From: Psettodes erumei
Taxonomy: Eukaryota; Chordata; Actinopteri; Pleuronectiformes; Psettodidae
Reading direction: 5' to 3'
Length of the DNA: 64,000 nucleotides
Assembly: GCA_016785225.1 (NCBI GenBank)
Contig: JAFBJZ010000838.1
Span: 1,321,001-1,385,000 of the forward strand
Made by a program: the position numbers and the translations under genes
Part shown: positions 35,641 to 48,479 of the stretch, piece by piece
Layout of the letters: every line of letters starts with the position of its first letter
How positions within the stretch are numbered: the stretch's first letter is position 1
The notes under the pieces: model-generated
Databases searched by the model: none
What the model saw: only the letters and a program-made list of their open reading frames with translations
What the model was told of the DNA's origin: nothing

Positions 35641-38600
35641 TGTTGGGTCATGTGTCGGAGGCTTGTGTTACAAGGTTTGGGTTCCACCAAACTTGTTGAG
35701 ATAAACAGTATATATACATAGGAATGGTTATATTAAATGACATATTACAGATGGTGTATGCTAATGGTTACTGCAGACGGCTTAAATAAATAGAAAGAAT
35801 GAGTATTGTGAAGATATTTGAGACCAGAAATATAGTGAAATGATAATTCTACTTACAGAGTGAATGGATTTAGCAGTTTATAGTCTCACTAGGTTAAAAA
35901 GGTGTCAACAGTGAGATGATCAGCCACATTCAGCGACACTTTAACTTCTCAGGCTCTGTCCTGGTCACAGTCACCTCCAAAGAAAAGGGAAAAATATAAT
36001 AAATAGGAACCTAAGGATCAGAACTAACCCAAATACCTTCATGAAGCAGAAAATGTGAATCCAGATTTTAAATATGTCACGCCAGATGGCAAAGCAGACA
36101 GTGTTGATGACCGGAGCGACCACGCTGTGCAGTAACGGACAAACAGCACGTGTCACCCTGTTTTCTCCCAACTTTCCGGGATGCGTGCGGGTCGTGCCAG
36201 AGTTCCCTCCGCCCCGGCCGGCCGTTGGCCTGTTTGGGTTTGTTGCAGCAGGAGAGGAGCGGGGGGCTCCTTTCATGAGCATGTGAATGTCAACAGAAGC
36301 CTCGACCACAGAAAAAAAAAAAAAAAAAAACTGCCCCCAGACCCACTAGCGAGTGGGGCCCCGAAAAATAGACGTTTGAAAAACACATTGCATAATACCT
36401 TATATAACGAGCTTCGGAAATTAATAGCTGGAGCAGAGAAGCAGAAGAATCAGGAAATTATGTCGAGGCCTTGTGGTATTGTGTTGTCGCCCCGGCATGA
36501 GGGGAACACCAGAGGGTTCAAAGGATCCACGGACGGGAACGCCACTTGTTGTGACTAGACACTCTGAGAGGAACATTGTTTCAAACAGACAAACAGATTT
36601 CTGATGTGATATATGCCACAAGATTCTTTTAACATCCTCTAAACCTTACATTTTTTAAGATAAGAAAGGTTATCGCTAAAAATGTATACAATAAATTATG
36701 AGTTAATAAATTAAATCAATTATCACTATTCAGCAAAACAACAACTGTTGTGTAGCTGGGTTGAAATACCTCATAAAAATTCCATTACATATTAGATCTG
36801 TGTGCAATGTTTGCAAACACCCTTTAACCCAGGTAAGACTTTTCTGAGATAAAGAACCCTTCTGCTTCCTCATCTAGGTTTTCAGTGTCAAAGGTCACGG
36901 AGGGGCGGACGTGATAATGGCTGGTAATGAAGCTGCAGGCGGTGCAGCACATGCTTGCTCACGTGCAACAGAAAAAAAATATATATATATTCATTATTAT
37001 TTCAATTTTCACGTCACCGCCCCAAACATTTCCATTCCACTTCCAGAGATTTTTTTCTTCGTAAATGATAATAACACAGTGAACAAATCACTGCCCCAGT
37101 GTGTGATTTTCCATTTTATCTTTTACATTGACATCATGCAACGTTTCTGCCTTGAGAAATATGAGCCAGCGTCATCAACAGCAGCATGTGCCTCAGCTGA
37201 CTGAACCAACGGCTTGGAGTGACTTTTTGCAACTTTAACAAAATCATTATTTTTGTGAGATTGATGGATCATATTTAAAAGAGAAAAATATGACTTCTTT
37301 GTATCATAAAATGATGATTACATTCAAAGACGTGATCGGAGCTCTGAGCTGACCTGCTGACCGACTTGGAGGAAAACGCTCAGGCACCTCTAATTCTCAA
37401 TAAAACCAGTTTTGCATTTCAAGGTAAATTCCAGTATTTATTAGTGTTGGAGAGTCAGGGCTACTATTAGATTGTCTTTCTCTCATGGCCAAAGTAACAT
37501 CTATCCATCTGGATAAACATCCAGTTGTAAGAGGTGAAGGGTCTTTGTCGGGGTCTGGGGTCTGTTTGCCTCCGACGGATGAGGACTTCTTTTACACTAG
37601 ATCCAGCAGACAGATGTGGAATTTAGCAAAAACACATCCGTGGGGGTCAGCTGCAGCAAAACACAGATGTGGTTATTATCTGGGAAGCGGTGTGCAACAA
37701 CACTGCTCTCTGACCACGAGCAAGGCACTGCCAGAGTTTGGGGTTCAGTTCCCCATGGAAATTTTCGATTTCATTTTCCTTCCCAGCGATCTTTCCAAGA
37801 CGTGAGAAGAAATTTGCTCTGTACATTTTTGTAATTTCTGTGCCGGTTACATAACGAGAGCTTTTGTTTGACTGGTTTGTTCAAAGGGAGTTATCCCACA
37901 GTACCAGGTATGTTCCTGTCAGAGCTTTATGTAAGATCTATTTATCAGTACCAGTCAAGTCCGAGCCATCAAGTTCAACAGTGTTTGAACAGAGTGGACG
38001 AGAGGCTGCCGCTGGGCCAGTTACACAAACCTTCAGAAGCAGCATTGTTGGAGCGGAGGTAGACTCGTCCACTGGAAGGACCATTTTCCTAAGTTCTGCA
38101 CAAATTTATTGCTCAATGTTGACGAAAGACTGCATGTCTCACTTTGAATCATTTTAATCCAATTTGTCAAGCAAAAATTAAATTAAGTCACAAATGATTC
38201 ACATGCTCGGAAAAAAGACAGACATGAAACTGACTGTGTTAACATTTAGTCTGGGGAAATGATTCGATGTTAAACAGAGGAAAGTGATGACTACCACAAG
38301 GGCAGGAAGCACCTTCATCGCTTCTTTCAACTTGCAGGTCAAATGTAATTTCAATAAAAAGCTTATGTGCGTTCAATGATTGCACTATCTTTACTGCAGG
38401 AGGTTAAAGAGTTACAGAGCGACTGACTCAGAGACGCTCACATTCACGCACAGGGGGACTTTTCAGGTGACTCCTTTACTGCCCTCGGGTTTTTTTAGTT
38501 TAATGGCAAAACAAAACTCTCTAAAATCATACATTATTATGCAGCATATGGATTTTTTAATGCAAATACTGAACAAATAAGCACAAAGTCATGTCAGTTA

Positions 38601-39349
38601 CAGGTGTGCTGATTCATACCTGGCATCAACATCCATACTGGGTGACCTGATCACAAGTGAAGAGCTGGAGGAGCTCATCATTCACATTATTAGTCATACC
38701 TGTGATTGTACAACTTATTTCTTTCACCTTTTCTGTATGTAAGTATGTTCTGTATGTACTTTTTCTGTAAGACCTAATAACTGCACCTGTGGACTTAAAT
38801 TAAACCAGATTGTGCTCAGTTACTCAGGAGTAAAACTACGTATGTTAAAGGAGTAGTTAGAACAAAAACTTTGTGGCTCCAGAGGGAACTGCAGCTGCTG
38901 TCAAGCAGTTGAGCTGCATTGTGGGTAATGAAGGCAAAGAAGGAAAATGCATGGTGTAATAAAGACACTGGTTTGTTCTCTTTTTTCAAAGAGGTATAAA
39001 AAAATTAGTCAGCCAGAGGTCCAGTTTCCAACAAACTCACGAGGTTTAGCATTAGCATTATCTTAGGCTAGTCCCTGTAGCAAAGAGCTATTGTTTCTGA
39101 ATATGAAGCACGTGAAAACAAAGGCTGGATGGGCGTAGCGGCCGTCGCTAACTAGGACAAAACATTATGAAAGCAGAGCACGGTTATTATTAGACGCTGG
39201 CGAGTCCTAAGTGAGGTCTTGTGTGGATGATTAGGAGACTGATGGGACAGGAATGGTTTTCATGGGACCACACACATGCAGAAAAAATTAGTCCCACAGT
39301 AAAAACACGTGGACCGAAGGTGTCAGGAAGTGTGACGAGATGGCTACAC

Positions 39350-39435
39350 GGTATGTAATTTACCGCTCACCCAGTGCATGCTGGGATGGGCTCCTACACC
39401 CCATGACCCTATGAATAATGGATGAATAGATGGAG
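39350..39435. repeat. Tail of a common fish interspersed repeat
   Basis: CCAGTGCATGCTGGGATGGG followed by CTCCTACACCCCATGACCCT and ATGGATGAATAGATGG resembles the widespread teleost repeat ending in GCTGGGATAGGCTCCAGC and ATGGATGGATGG. Confidence 0.5.
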
Positions 39436-40124
39436 ATTAGGCTGTTTGAGCTTGCTGTGTTTTAGGTAGGAAGGGGAGAGGACTGCCCATCACCTAACTG
39501 CACATCCTAAAGGAAATGATGTCTGTCAAAGCCAAATGCCTGCTGGCACTTGAGAGAGGAGAAAACCTTCGGCAGATTATGTCAAACTAACATCAGCTTC
39601 CTCTTTCCACCCTGAATACAGTAGGAGGAAGGAGCAGAGAACACAAGGTACCAAGTCAGAATCACTTACCTTTTCATAGGTCACATGTCAGTGTGGAGGA
39701 GGAAAAGCAGCTGTGGTCTGTGTGCAACATGAATGATATGATAACTTTAGTTCACTTTGTTTTCTTGGGTGATAAGAGGATGCATGAAGGCAGCGTGTTC
39801 ACATATGAGCCCTTAAAGTTGGACAGCAGGACGCACAGAAGAGACACGAAAGGTTGCAGCATGTTCTGTGTCGTGTTTCAAAGTTTTAAAAATGAATCGT
39901 TGTTTCTGACTCATCGCAGGATATCTATGTAGCATCTAAATGTGAGAGCGTCTACAGCTGTTAAATACATTCAGTGGAGTATGTGTAAAATAACACGGAA
40001 GTACTTCCTCGCACATGCGTAACAGGTTTATGATACACATTCCATCTTTTGACTCCCTACTTCCCCTTAAAAATCAGTGTGGCATTGAATTGCATTGTGG
40101 AGCTGGCGTGTTGAGCCCCCCCTT

Positions 40125-40125
<1 letters not shown>

Positions 40126-40172
<47 letters not shown>
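40126..40172. repeat. (CA)n microsatellite
   Basis: CA run of about 23 units. Confidence 0.97.
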
Positions 40173-40174
<2 letters not shown>

Positions 40175-41865
40175 CCCACCCCCACCAACCGACCGGAATG
40201 TAAACAAAGGATCTCGGTCAGTAAACGCCCGCGGTCATTAAATAAGGTTTGATTTTAAATCTCCATCATTACGCACAGTCCACATTTTATTTGCCAGCGC
40301 GCAAATGCGCATCGTGGTTCTGTGAGAGCGCCGTGAAGTGAACCCAGTTTGGATTGAAGAAATCCACTCAAACCAGTCGATTTAAAGGAAAACATAAACA
40401 ACAAAACAAAACAGTTTTCCAGCTCCAGGGCAGTTTGTGTGTCTTTTTCTTCTACCTGTGAGAAAGTGTGTTGGAGGGGGTGGTGATTGGGGGAGCGAGG
40501 GGCCCCCCAGCAGCGCTTCGGTGTAACACGACGCTTCAGGAGTTGCCATCATCACATGGCAGATGGAAAATTCCACTCAGTCTCCTTGCTTGTTAAATGG
40601 GAAGGGTCTCTGAAGACTTGTTTCCACACAGTCCGCCCGCTGCAGCTGTCCGCCACGCCGAGGCGTTCGGTAAGACCCCTCCAACATTCACTCACCCGGG
40701 CTCTCCTCTTATTATTAGCAGTCGTGGTGTTTTCACTCCCGCGTGTGATGTGCTGCTTAATTTGGACCGCGGCGCTTGATGGCGCGCAGTTTAATTGTGA
40801 TTATTTATATTTGACCGGGGGCTCGCGCAGCCTGAGTCAAGAGTCGTGGGAAGGAATCGTTCCAGAAAATTAAAGAAGGGCTCACTTGCGCGTGGGAATA
40901 ACACATTCCGCAGAATCGTTTTGCTTTTTGTTTCCCCTCCAGTTTACTGTTTATGCAAATGGTTGCGTTAACTAAGCAGGAGTGTGCTGTAAGTTAAAGA
41001 GCAACAGCAGCCGCGCGCGGAGCTTCCTGCAGGGTGTTGTCTGGCGTCACCACAAGCGCGAACGCGTTGAGTTTCCACAAGAGAATCGGGGTTCGGTCCG
41101 GCGCACGACGGGCTTTTCAAATAAAAGTGGACCGTGTGGACACAAAGTGCGTTTTGCACGAGCGCTGCGGTGTTGGCCGCGTTGCGTTGCTGCCGTTTTC
41201 CGCGTTTACGCAGGGAGCGAACACAAAGGCGACTGGTATTGTTTCCACTTTGCATCTTTCATCCTTCCTCCGCGTCAGCTCGCATTGTGTGCGCGCGTGC
41301 AGCTCGCAAATTACAGCAACAAACACGAGTCGTTATTTTTCATAGGGGGCGAATGGTGGAAAACACAGGAATCGATGAGAAATCTTAATCATGGGGGGTT
41401 TATGGGGAAGCAGGCGCGAGCATGCAGCGTGTGGCCTGCAGGGTTCACTCAGGACTAATAAATATGTTATGACTGCAATCAGAGCCCCGCAGGAAACATA
41501 GGGCTCAGTACTGCTGAGTTAATTGTAACTTGATTTGATGTCCAGAGACTTGGCCGCTTACTTTCTCCAGAGTCCTCTCCTCTCTGAAAACTGCAAAGGA
41601 TTACCACAGAAATAGGTTTTTTCTTCACGTCATCTCACGGTTCCCCCTTTCCTTAGCTCATTGACTAGTATTTAAGTTCAGCCTTTCTCTGTTTGACCCA
41701 ATGAGTGCCTGCTAATCGCTCTAGTAAAGAAAGTCCAATGGATTTTCCTATCACTCAGGTCTTTGAGAGGTATTTTTTCAGTAATGTTCCTTTTCTTGGA
41801 TTCTTTACAGACATGCGCTCAGTCGCTGTCATTTATCGCCATCATTTTTCTTCAGCCAGTTTTTC

Positions 41866-41870
<5 letters not shown>

Positions 41871-41931
<61 letters not shown>
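41871..41931. repeat. (TC)n(CA)n compound microsatellite
   Basis: TC run to 41896 continuing directly into a CA run. Confidence 0.97.
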
Positions 41932-41932
<1 letters not shown>

Positions 41933-44900
41933 CAGAGCGACGGCTCTTCACTGAAAACAAAGAACCATAGGTTCAGCCAGGAGACATCTTAGCAGAGACA
42001 TATTTAAGCAGTGAGTTCAGTTTCCATCGTCGCCCCACTGAATGCTAAAAATACCCGGTTGGCACACAGCGATTTTGCATGTGCACTTTCAGACCTGGTC
42101 CGTCCTCTGTGCACCTCACTGACATAACACCTCTGTCTTTGTTAAATGGTTTGCTAAAGTGTCTTTACAGTTGTGTTAATAACCAAGTGGGTGTGTTTAG
42201 TGGTGAGTGTGGTGATGCCGAAGCTTTGCAGTGCTCTCCCATGCTGTTTTAGTACAGGCTGCAAGTATTCATGCCTGCAGGAGAAAATGGGACACATGAC
42301 AGATGTGAGAACACAAATGGTCACACTGCTTTGACTCCGGCCGCCCATTTGAAAGTACACACCTCACACTCACATCTTCAGGGCTGAGTAGTACTCTTTA
42401 TGACAAGTTCACTGTTTTTCCTGTGTAAAATCAGTGGCATTCCCCTTAAATGCTGCACGTGCGAGCGTTTTGGTAAAACACTCACTGCAGTGACTCATCC
42501 GTAACTTCATAAGCCCACAGGTGACGGGGAAATATATAAGCACTGGTTTGAACACCTGTCAGCAGGTCGAGGCTCGGCGCTGGGTCCTCATTGGCTGTTA
42601 GGAGACCTGAATGACACATATAGGTCAGCCCCTGCTGAGCCGCTGGGGTGGGGTGGGGTGGGAGTGCTGCTGGAGCTGGCTGATGTAACTTGGAGTGAGA
42701 ATGAGCAAATGAGCTGCCGGCGGCCAGATGCCGAGTCAGTTTCAAAAGGAGTGGATATGGGCGACGCAAAGACACGGCCGGGCAGTGTCAACACATTTAA
42801 TATAAATCTGAGAAACTGGGGCTCCATATTGTGCAAGAAGCTGGTTATACCTGCAGGGTGGCATAATCCAGAAACATGGAATGTGCCATGAATCCACACA
42901 ATCTATTAAATCCCATCAGGTAAATCACATGCATCTACTACTACATGTACAGGGGTCTGAGTCATTCAAAGTTCCTACTGCTTGGTATTTAAAGGTAATC
43001 GTCCCATCAGTGTGACGGACAGAGAACCCTGAGTTAAATCTTGATCGCTGTAGCGTCACACCGTCCACGTTTGTCTTTTTGTGGTGTTTTCTGTTTGCCA
43101 GATTAAAGACAATGATCACCTCCCCACGTGCAGACAAGCTCCCCCCCCAGATTTTGCAGGATCATGCTAAACTTTTAGAATAAGTTTATCAGAGTAAATA
43201 TTCAACTTTTGCATGACAAGAAAAGAATATGTTTGCCTTGTACCCGGAACAAGAAAGAAACCCAACCAAACACCTTGGCAAAGATACAGCACAAGTAGCT
43301 GTAAGCGTATCTCCTCTTGTCGAGCCTCTGAACCAGGATCCTGTAAGAACTGGTACTGATGAACCACAGGGAGAGGGAGGCGTTGTCACCACAGTCTCTC
43401 CTTGTCACTCGTCCAGCGTGGTGGCTTGTTAAAACTAACCAGCACCCAAATATCCCACAGCGGGCCTCTGAATCAGCAGAGTACATCAGGTTCATGGCCA
43501 CTGATGCAACAGAAAACAAGTTTTTTATACCCAGTGAGGAGAATGAAAAAGCGCCTTGTGTGACCCACTTTGCATAATTAAGTCGGACTAACTTATGAAA
43601 TCACGCTTACATAATGATAAAAGACAAGTTTCTGCCTCTGCTGCACTTAATTTGACCCAACCGCGGTCAGTTCAATTGCTGAGCAAAAAATGTTAATTTG
43701 CTTCAATGAGAAGCACAATGTGCGCTTTGATGGCCGTGCAGAAAACGTGTCTGCTGGGTGGGGTCTGGCTGATGGTCAGTTAGCATGTTCAGATGAGCAG
43801 TCAGACCGCTCCTGTGTGTTAGCCTGTCTGAAGACGTGGTCTGTCTTAAGTTCAACATGGCGCAGTGGAGGGACAAGGAAATTCTAAATCAGTGCTTTTG
43901 AAATAAGAGAAGAAAAATCCCTCAGGGCCGTTCAGTGTCCGGCTGAAGTCAAGGTTGAGCTTGAGGAAATAACGGGCATCGTGAAAGCGGGACGCCGGCG
44001 TCATTGTTTGTCCACACGAGAAGGCAGATCAATACCGACTGATAAGATGATCAGAGCGAGCGCCCGAGAAAGATGGCTCACAAACAAGTTGAGGACACGC
44101 TGGGATTGTGTACAAAAGGTCGACACGGTGCTCGCTCAAGGCCGACTGGCCTTCACTGTCACATGACGACGCTGAAGTCAGAGTTTCTTGTCAATATGTT
44201 GGTTTTTTTGCCTTTGGCTCTGATGGGCGATTCGTTCTCGATCAGTCACAGAATTTTCCATTTGCCTTTTGAATTCTCGGGGAGTTTCAACATCTTCCAA
44301 CAGTGAGAAATCAGCATTGAGACTAACGCCTCTGCCCGTTTCATTTCTGCTTCCTGAGAAGACACAAACATGAGATACAGTTTTCCTCGTAGCTTCAGTC
44401 AGCGATAAGATGTCAAATATCAGCGCAGTTGCGTAAGCTGTTTTATCGTAGTTCTGCCCTGCTGTCTGCGTGGAGGCACGGCCCTTCTCATACAGATGCC
44501 AAGCACAACAATCAGTAAGTGTGTGGAGGAGTCGCCGCGCTCGCTCTGGAAACTCTGCACTCGTTCGGTCTGACGATAAAAACGTTGCGAGAGAAAGAGA
44601 AACATTTTGTCGGCCCGGCGCTGTGGGTTTCTGCTTGCGTTTCGTACATCCATAAATTGTAGCTGTCTACCAGAGGCATGTGCTGCGACCGCAGAGATCC
44701 CTCTCTGTGTCTCACACAGTGGATAAACGATTTGCATCACATTTTTCAAATCCCCGCTGGACCCGAGTGCAGCGCCGCAGTCCATTGTTTCATTCATGTA
44801 GTTAGCAAAACGCAACCACAGTTTTGTTTACAGCTGAAAAACAGCGCAGGTCACAAAGTGTGACGGCAACATAATGATGTAGAGTGAAGGAACAGAAGCA

Positions 44901-44971
44901 CTTAAAATGATGTGGGTCTGAAACACAGCTGCAGCAGCTGTCAGGGGATAAATCACTTCTACACACACCAT

Positions 44972-44977
<6 letters not shown>

Positions 44978-45016
<39 letters not shown>
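44978..45016. repeat. (TG)n microsatellite
   Basis: TG run of about 19 units. Confidence 0.97.
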
Positions 45017-45019
<3 letters not shown>

Positions 45020-46720
45020 AGGTTTTTCAGCGTTCAACAGGTGAATCAGAAATATGCACAGTCGCTGAATATTTTCCAATACCACACATCAAAGTGGTCA
45101 GGTATTTGTATTTATTAACCATGGTGCTAATGTACTGTGTTATCACACTTTGACACGTTTTCTCAGTTGAAACATATGGAGAAAAACTAACAAGATGTGA
45201 TTGAACTTTAACGTAAAAAACAGCCTCTTTTTGGATCTGCACACGAGCCCATATGTTTCCAGCCTCTACTGTCTCCTGGCTGTTTTCGTCGAGCTGCCTT
45301 GTGGCTTCCAGTTGAGGACTGGTGGTTGTAATTTGCGGCTCCCGAGACAATGGAGCGGGCCAAGATGACTTTCCACTAACTTCCAAAACACTAATTCACC
45401 AACATCAGTTTTAAATGAATCCTCCCAAGTTCAAATAAAGTCCCCAAACTTCTATTGCATTTGTTAACGTAAGTGTCCCGAGGCTTCTTTAATGGAGGAA
45501 AAACAAGTGTCTTCTAATAATGATGGCCACATGATGTGTGTTACATCATACAGCACAGTCACCTCCTCGCAAACAAGTACGCAGAGCTGATAGATTTTAC
45601 ATGCAGGGGACAGAAATATCTGTAGCCTTGAACCTGTGAAATTCTTAGAGGCCAAAGCATTTCATTACATTTGTCCCAAATAATTTTAAAGAGGTTTTCA
45701 GCTTTCACAACGTCATTCACGTGAGGGAAAAGTGGTCTTTTATTTTATGTTTTGTCAGATATTGGATGTTATCTTGGCCAATGATTCACCAGCAGGCTGT
45801 CTGTGGTATTTTCAGCCAGTCACATGGCATTGAGAGGTATCGGCCCAATTTAGAGGCCCTGAGATTCAAACTCACAAGACGAAGCTGCTGGGCAGCAAAG
45901 TTACGGGTTTGGGTTTGGATGCGAGCGCATGTGGGACTGATTCATCTGTGGTGTGGTGTTAGTGATGTTTTGGTCAAAAAGGGAGGTTAATAACCCTTGA
46001 TCCATGACGGACGCACTCCCAGTGGCCTCTTGTTTACTGCGTTGCTCTCCAGCACATCAGGAGCCCTGGTGAAACGCTAATGAGCCAAAGACGAGAGCAA
46101 TTTTTACAGTGTTCGGTTGCTTTGAAAATCTTTCGACGCCACGATTTTTACGAGGTGTTCTGCTCTCAAGTCAAATCAAATGCACGCGGTCAAACTCTGC
46201 ACTAAACCAGCTGCTCCGCTGAACAGCAGCTGCGCACTGACTTAAAGAGAAATGAGCAAATCGTGTTACATCATCTCTTGTTTTAGCAATCGCTGCGCCA
46301 ACCCCCCGTGTCCAAACGATGCTAAAACAAAGAGAAGGAGCGACTTCCTCACCACGTGCGTTGGAAAACCGAGCTAAGCAGAGAGGTGGCTGCAAAACAC
46401 TGAGCAGGGACATTCACACATCATTTATACAAAGCAAAACACACACACTCACACACACTTTGAACCTCAGTTCCCTTGATGCTGTTCAGTGCCATCTTTC
46501 CTTTAGGTTATTTTATCACACTGTTTGAAAGCTCATGACACAATGACCCAACACATTATACAACAGTGTGCAGTCACTTCTATAGTTGGCTGCTGCCCCA
46601 CTCGGAAGTTTGTGACCCCCCAACCCCCCAAAGCTTACCCCATCCCTGTTTGGTATGTTGCAGGACTGGTGCAGGGACAGTTTTCTAGTCATAGGTGATT
46701 GGCTGAGTGCGAGTACATGA

Positions 46721-46723
<3 letters not shown>

Positions 46724-46752
<29 letters not shown>
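46724..46752. repeat. (CA)n microsatellite
   Basis: CA run of about 14 units. Confidence 0.95.
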
Positions 46753-46754
<2 letters not shown>

Positions 46755-48059
46755 CAAGGTGCCTTTTAAGGAATGTCCTCACAGCTGCAGAGTGGATCAT
46801 GGCGAGGAGGTCGCTGTTTGTGGAAATTTGGCTTTCACTGCAGTTCGCTTGGCTGTGTTGTTCTCGCTGTGGCTTCCCTTCTCATTTTTGCATAACATAC
46901 CGAAGCCAGTAAAACTAAACCCAAAGAAAAGTGAAGGAAAAAAAACAGACTTATATCGGGGTGATAGACTCCAAGTCAGTTGAAGAGCGACTACTTGGAA
47001 CAGACTCCTCGTACAGTTTGATGAGCATTGTTGAGTTTCAGTAGCTTTGTTGACTTCTCTTAGACTTGAAGTGAGTCTATGACATGTTGAACAGATCTTA
47101 CTAATAAATAGCAATGGTCATAAGCAAGTAAAGACGACCATACTTTGTCCAGTATAACCATTAGCTAATGGTGGTTAGCATTTAGCATTTCCCTCATAGT
47201 TGTCACCTGTGGATTCAGTGGCAGCTTTTCCACAAAAGCCCTGCTTTACCCATTCCATTCCATTACACTGAATGAATACAGGACTTATTTGATGAGTCAA
47301 GCTTAAAAAAAATCTAAATTGAATAATTCTTCCCTTAACGATATCACATCAGTGCTCTGCGAAAAGGTTTGAGGAGAAAATGTGCAGCAGTTTGTGTGTC
47401 ATTACGTTGGGCAGCGTTACGAACAGAGATCACCCCTGACACAAACAAGACCTTGGGCAAAGGGACATCGCGGCGACGCTGCCCTCTGACGCTCTGATTG
47501 GTCAGCGGGCGGCACGGCCCCCACCCCGAAACATTGCCCACAGTGCAGCTGGGCATCCGTGTGCGGCTGCATGTGCAAACAATTGTATCTGTGTCTTTGT
47601 GTGTTCAGAGGAGGCGGCGCGCTGACGATGGAATCACTTGGTTGAAGCGTGGGAGATGTGCGTGCGATCGGCTCGCCAGTCGCCCTCTGACCTCGGCCCA
47701 CACGTGTTCGCTGTGTATACGCTCACGCCGCTATAAAACTGGACGGTCGCGGTCACATGGGAGGTCATGTGGTCACGTCTTGAAGCCACTGTGGGTATTT
47801 AACAGCGTCGGTGCACTGCCTGTGGTGTCTTCAGTCTGATGGTGGTGAAGGGGGCTAATCTAATTTATATCTATTTTCCACTTTTTCATGCTCGGGTTCA
47901 GTGTTTGTAATAAAGCTACCATTCAAACTTTGAAATTTTTTCTTGCGGTCATCCCAAGATGTGTCTCTGCTTGGCCGTCTGTGTGTGTGTGTGTGTGTGT
48001 ATTGGATGGGGGGGGTTTGCGATCAGGCTCTAAAGGAGAGGCATGAGCGCTCGGTGTTT

Positions 48060-48130
48060 GTTCTCATTGGTCAACAGAGGCCCTCCCCCCTCCCTTTTAA
48101 AAGCCTGCATTTTCACCTGAGTTACAAAAG
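48060..48130 (+). promoter_or_regulatory. slc38a4: Predicted slc38a4 promoter
   Basis: An inverted CCAAT box (ATTGG, 48066-48070), a CCCTCCCCCCTCCC element (48081-48094) and a TATA-like TTTTAAAA (48095-48102) are arranged as in a class II promoter. A leader that ends in a consensus GTAAGT donor at 48245 follows. Start site expected at about 48125-48135. This is inference from spacing; no transcript data are available. Confidence 0.5.
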
Positions 48131-48244
48131 AGCTGCGGCTCCTCACCCGTGCACTCGTCTGTCTTCTGTCTGTCTTACAAATACATTTCTTCAGAAGGAA
48201 AAAAAAAAAAAAGGAACACTCTCCTCTTTAAGGAACTTTTTGCA
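48130..48244 (+). other. slc38a4: Predicted noncoding first exon of slc38a4
   Basis: The exon lies downstream of the TATA-like box and ends TTTTTGCA|GTAAGTGAG. It would splice to the acceptor at 50728 in front of the coding exon, giving a first intron of about 2.5 kb. It has no ATG, consistent with a 5' UTR exon, and contains a 14-base A-tract. Confidence 0.45.
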
Positions 48245-48470
48245 GTAAGTGAGTATGCTTGCTTTGCCTGACAGCTTCTGGTTTACCCTGCACGTGAAAA
48301 TGACATTACCAACTGTCAGACACAGATTTACAGAAATGTTGTAATAATTGTCGAGGACTTTCTTTTGCAAACCGTAGCATTTTTTTTGGAGCAAACGCTT
48401 TTTCTCGATTTTTAACCCGTCTCCTGAACTCTGCTGGAAGGAATTCAGTCTCCACCTGAGAGGTGGTGGC

Positions 48471-48479
48471 TGATGCAAC
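48471..48479 (+). promoter_or_regulatory. slc38a4: C/EBP-ATF response element (CARE/AARE-like)
   Basis: TGATGCAAC fits the ATF4-C/EBP consensus TGATGNAAN. It lies in the predicted first intron, about 225 bases after the first-exon donor. Mammalian SLC38A2 carries its amino-acid response element (TGATGCAAT) in intron 1, so the position is suggestive of the same starvation control in this paralogue. Confidence 0.4.

Larger units (their letters stand above)
34351..48055. other. Intergenic DNA between the Penelope relic and slc38a4
   Basis: No supported gene. Contents: CA/TG microsatellites, fragments of common fish interspersed repeats near 35440-35640 and 39350-39435, a CpG-rich patch near 40300-41400 with no assigned gene, a four-tract G-quadruplex motif at 42645-42662, and a TATAAAA to AATAAA interval at 47732-47914. 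The many ORFs overlap each other in CpG-rich or low-complexity sequence and lack recognisable domains. Confidence 0.55.

Noticed and set aside
40982..41458. 158-residue plus-strand ORF
   Set aside because: Open in several frames because CpG-rich sequence lacks stops; no domain or splice support.
44420..44815. 131-residue minus-strand ORF
   Set aside because: No recognisable domain, promoter or splice sites; composition fits random open frame.
47498..47839. 113-residue plus-strand ORF near the slc38a4 promoter
   Set aside because: Arg/Cys-rich translation of CpG-containing DNA with no homology.
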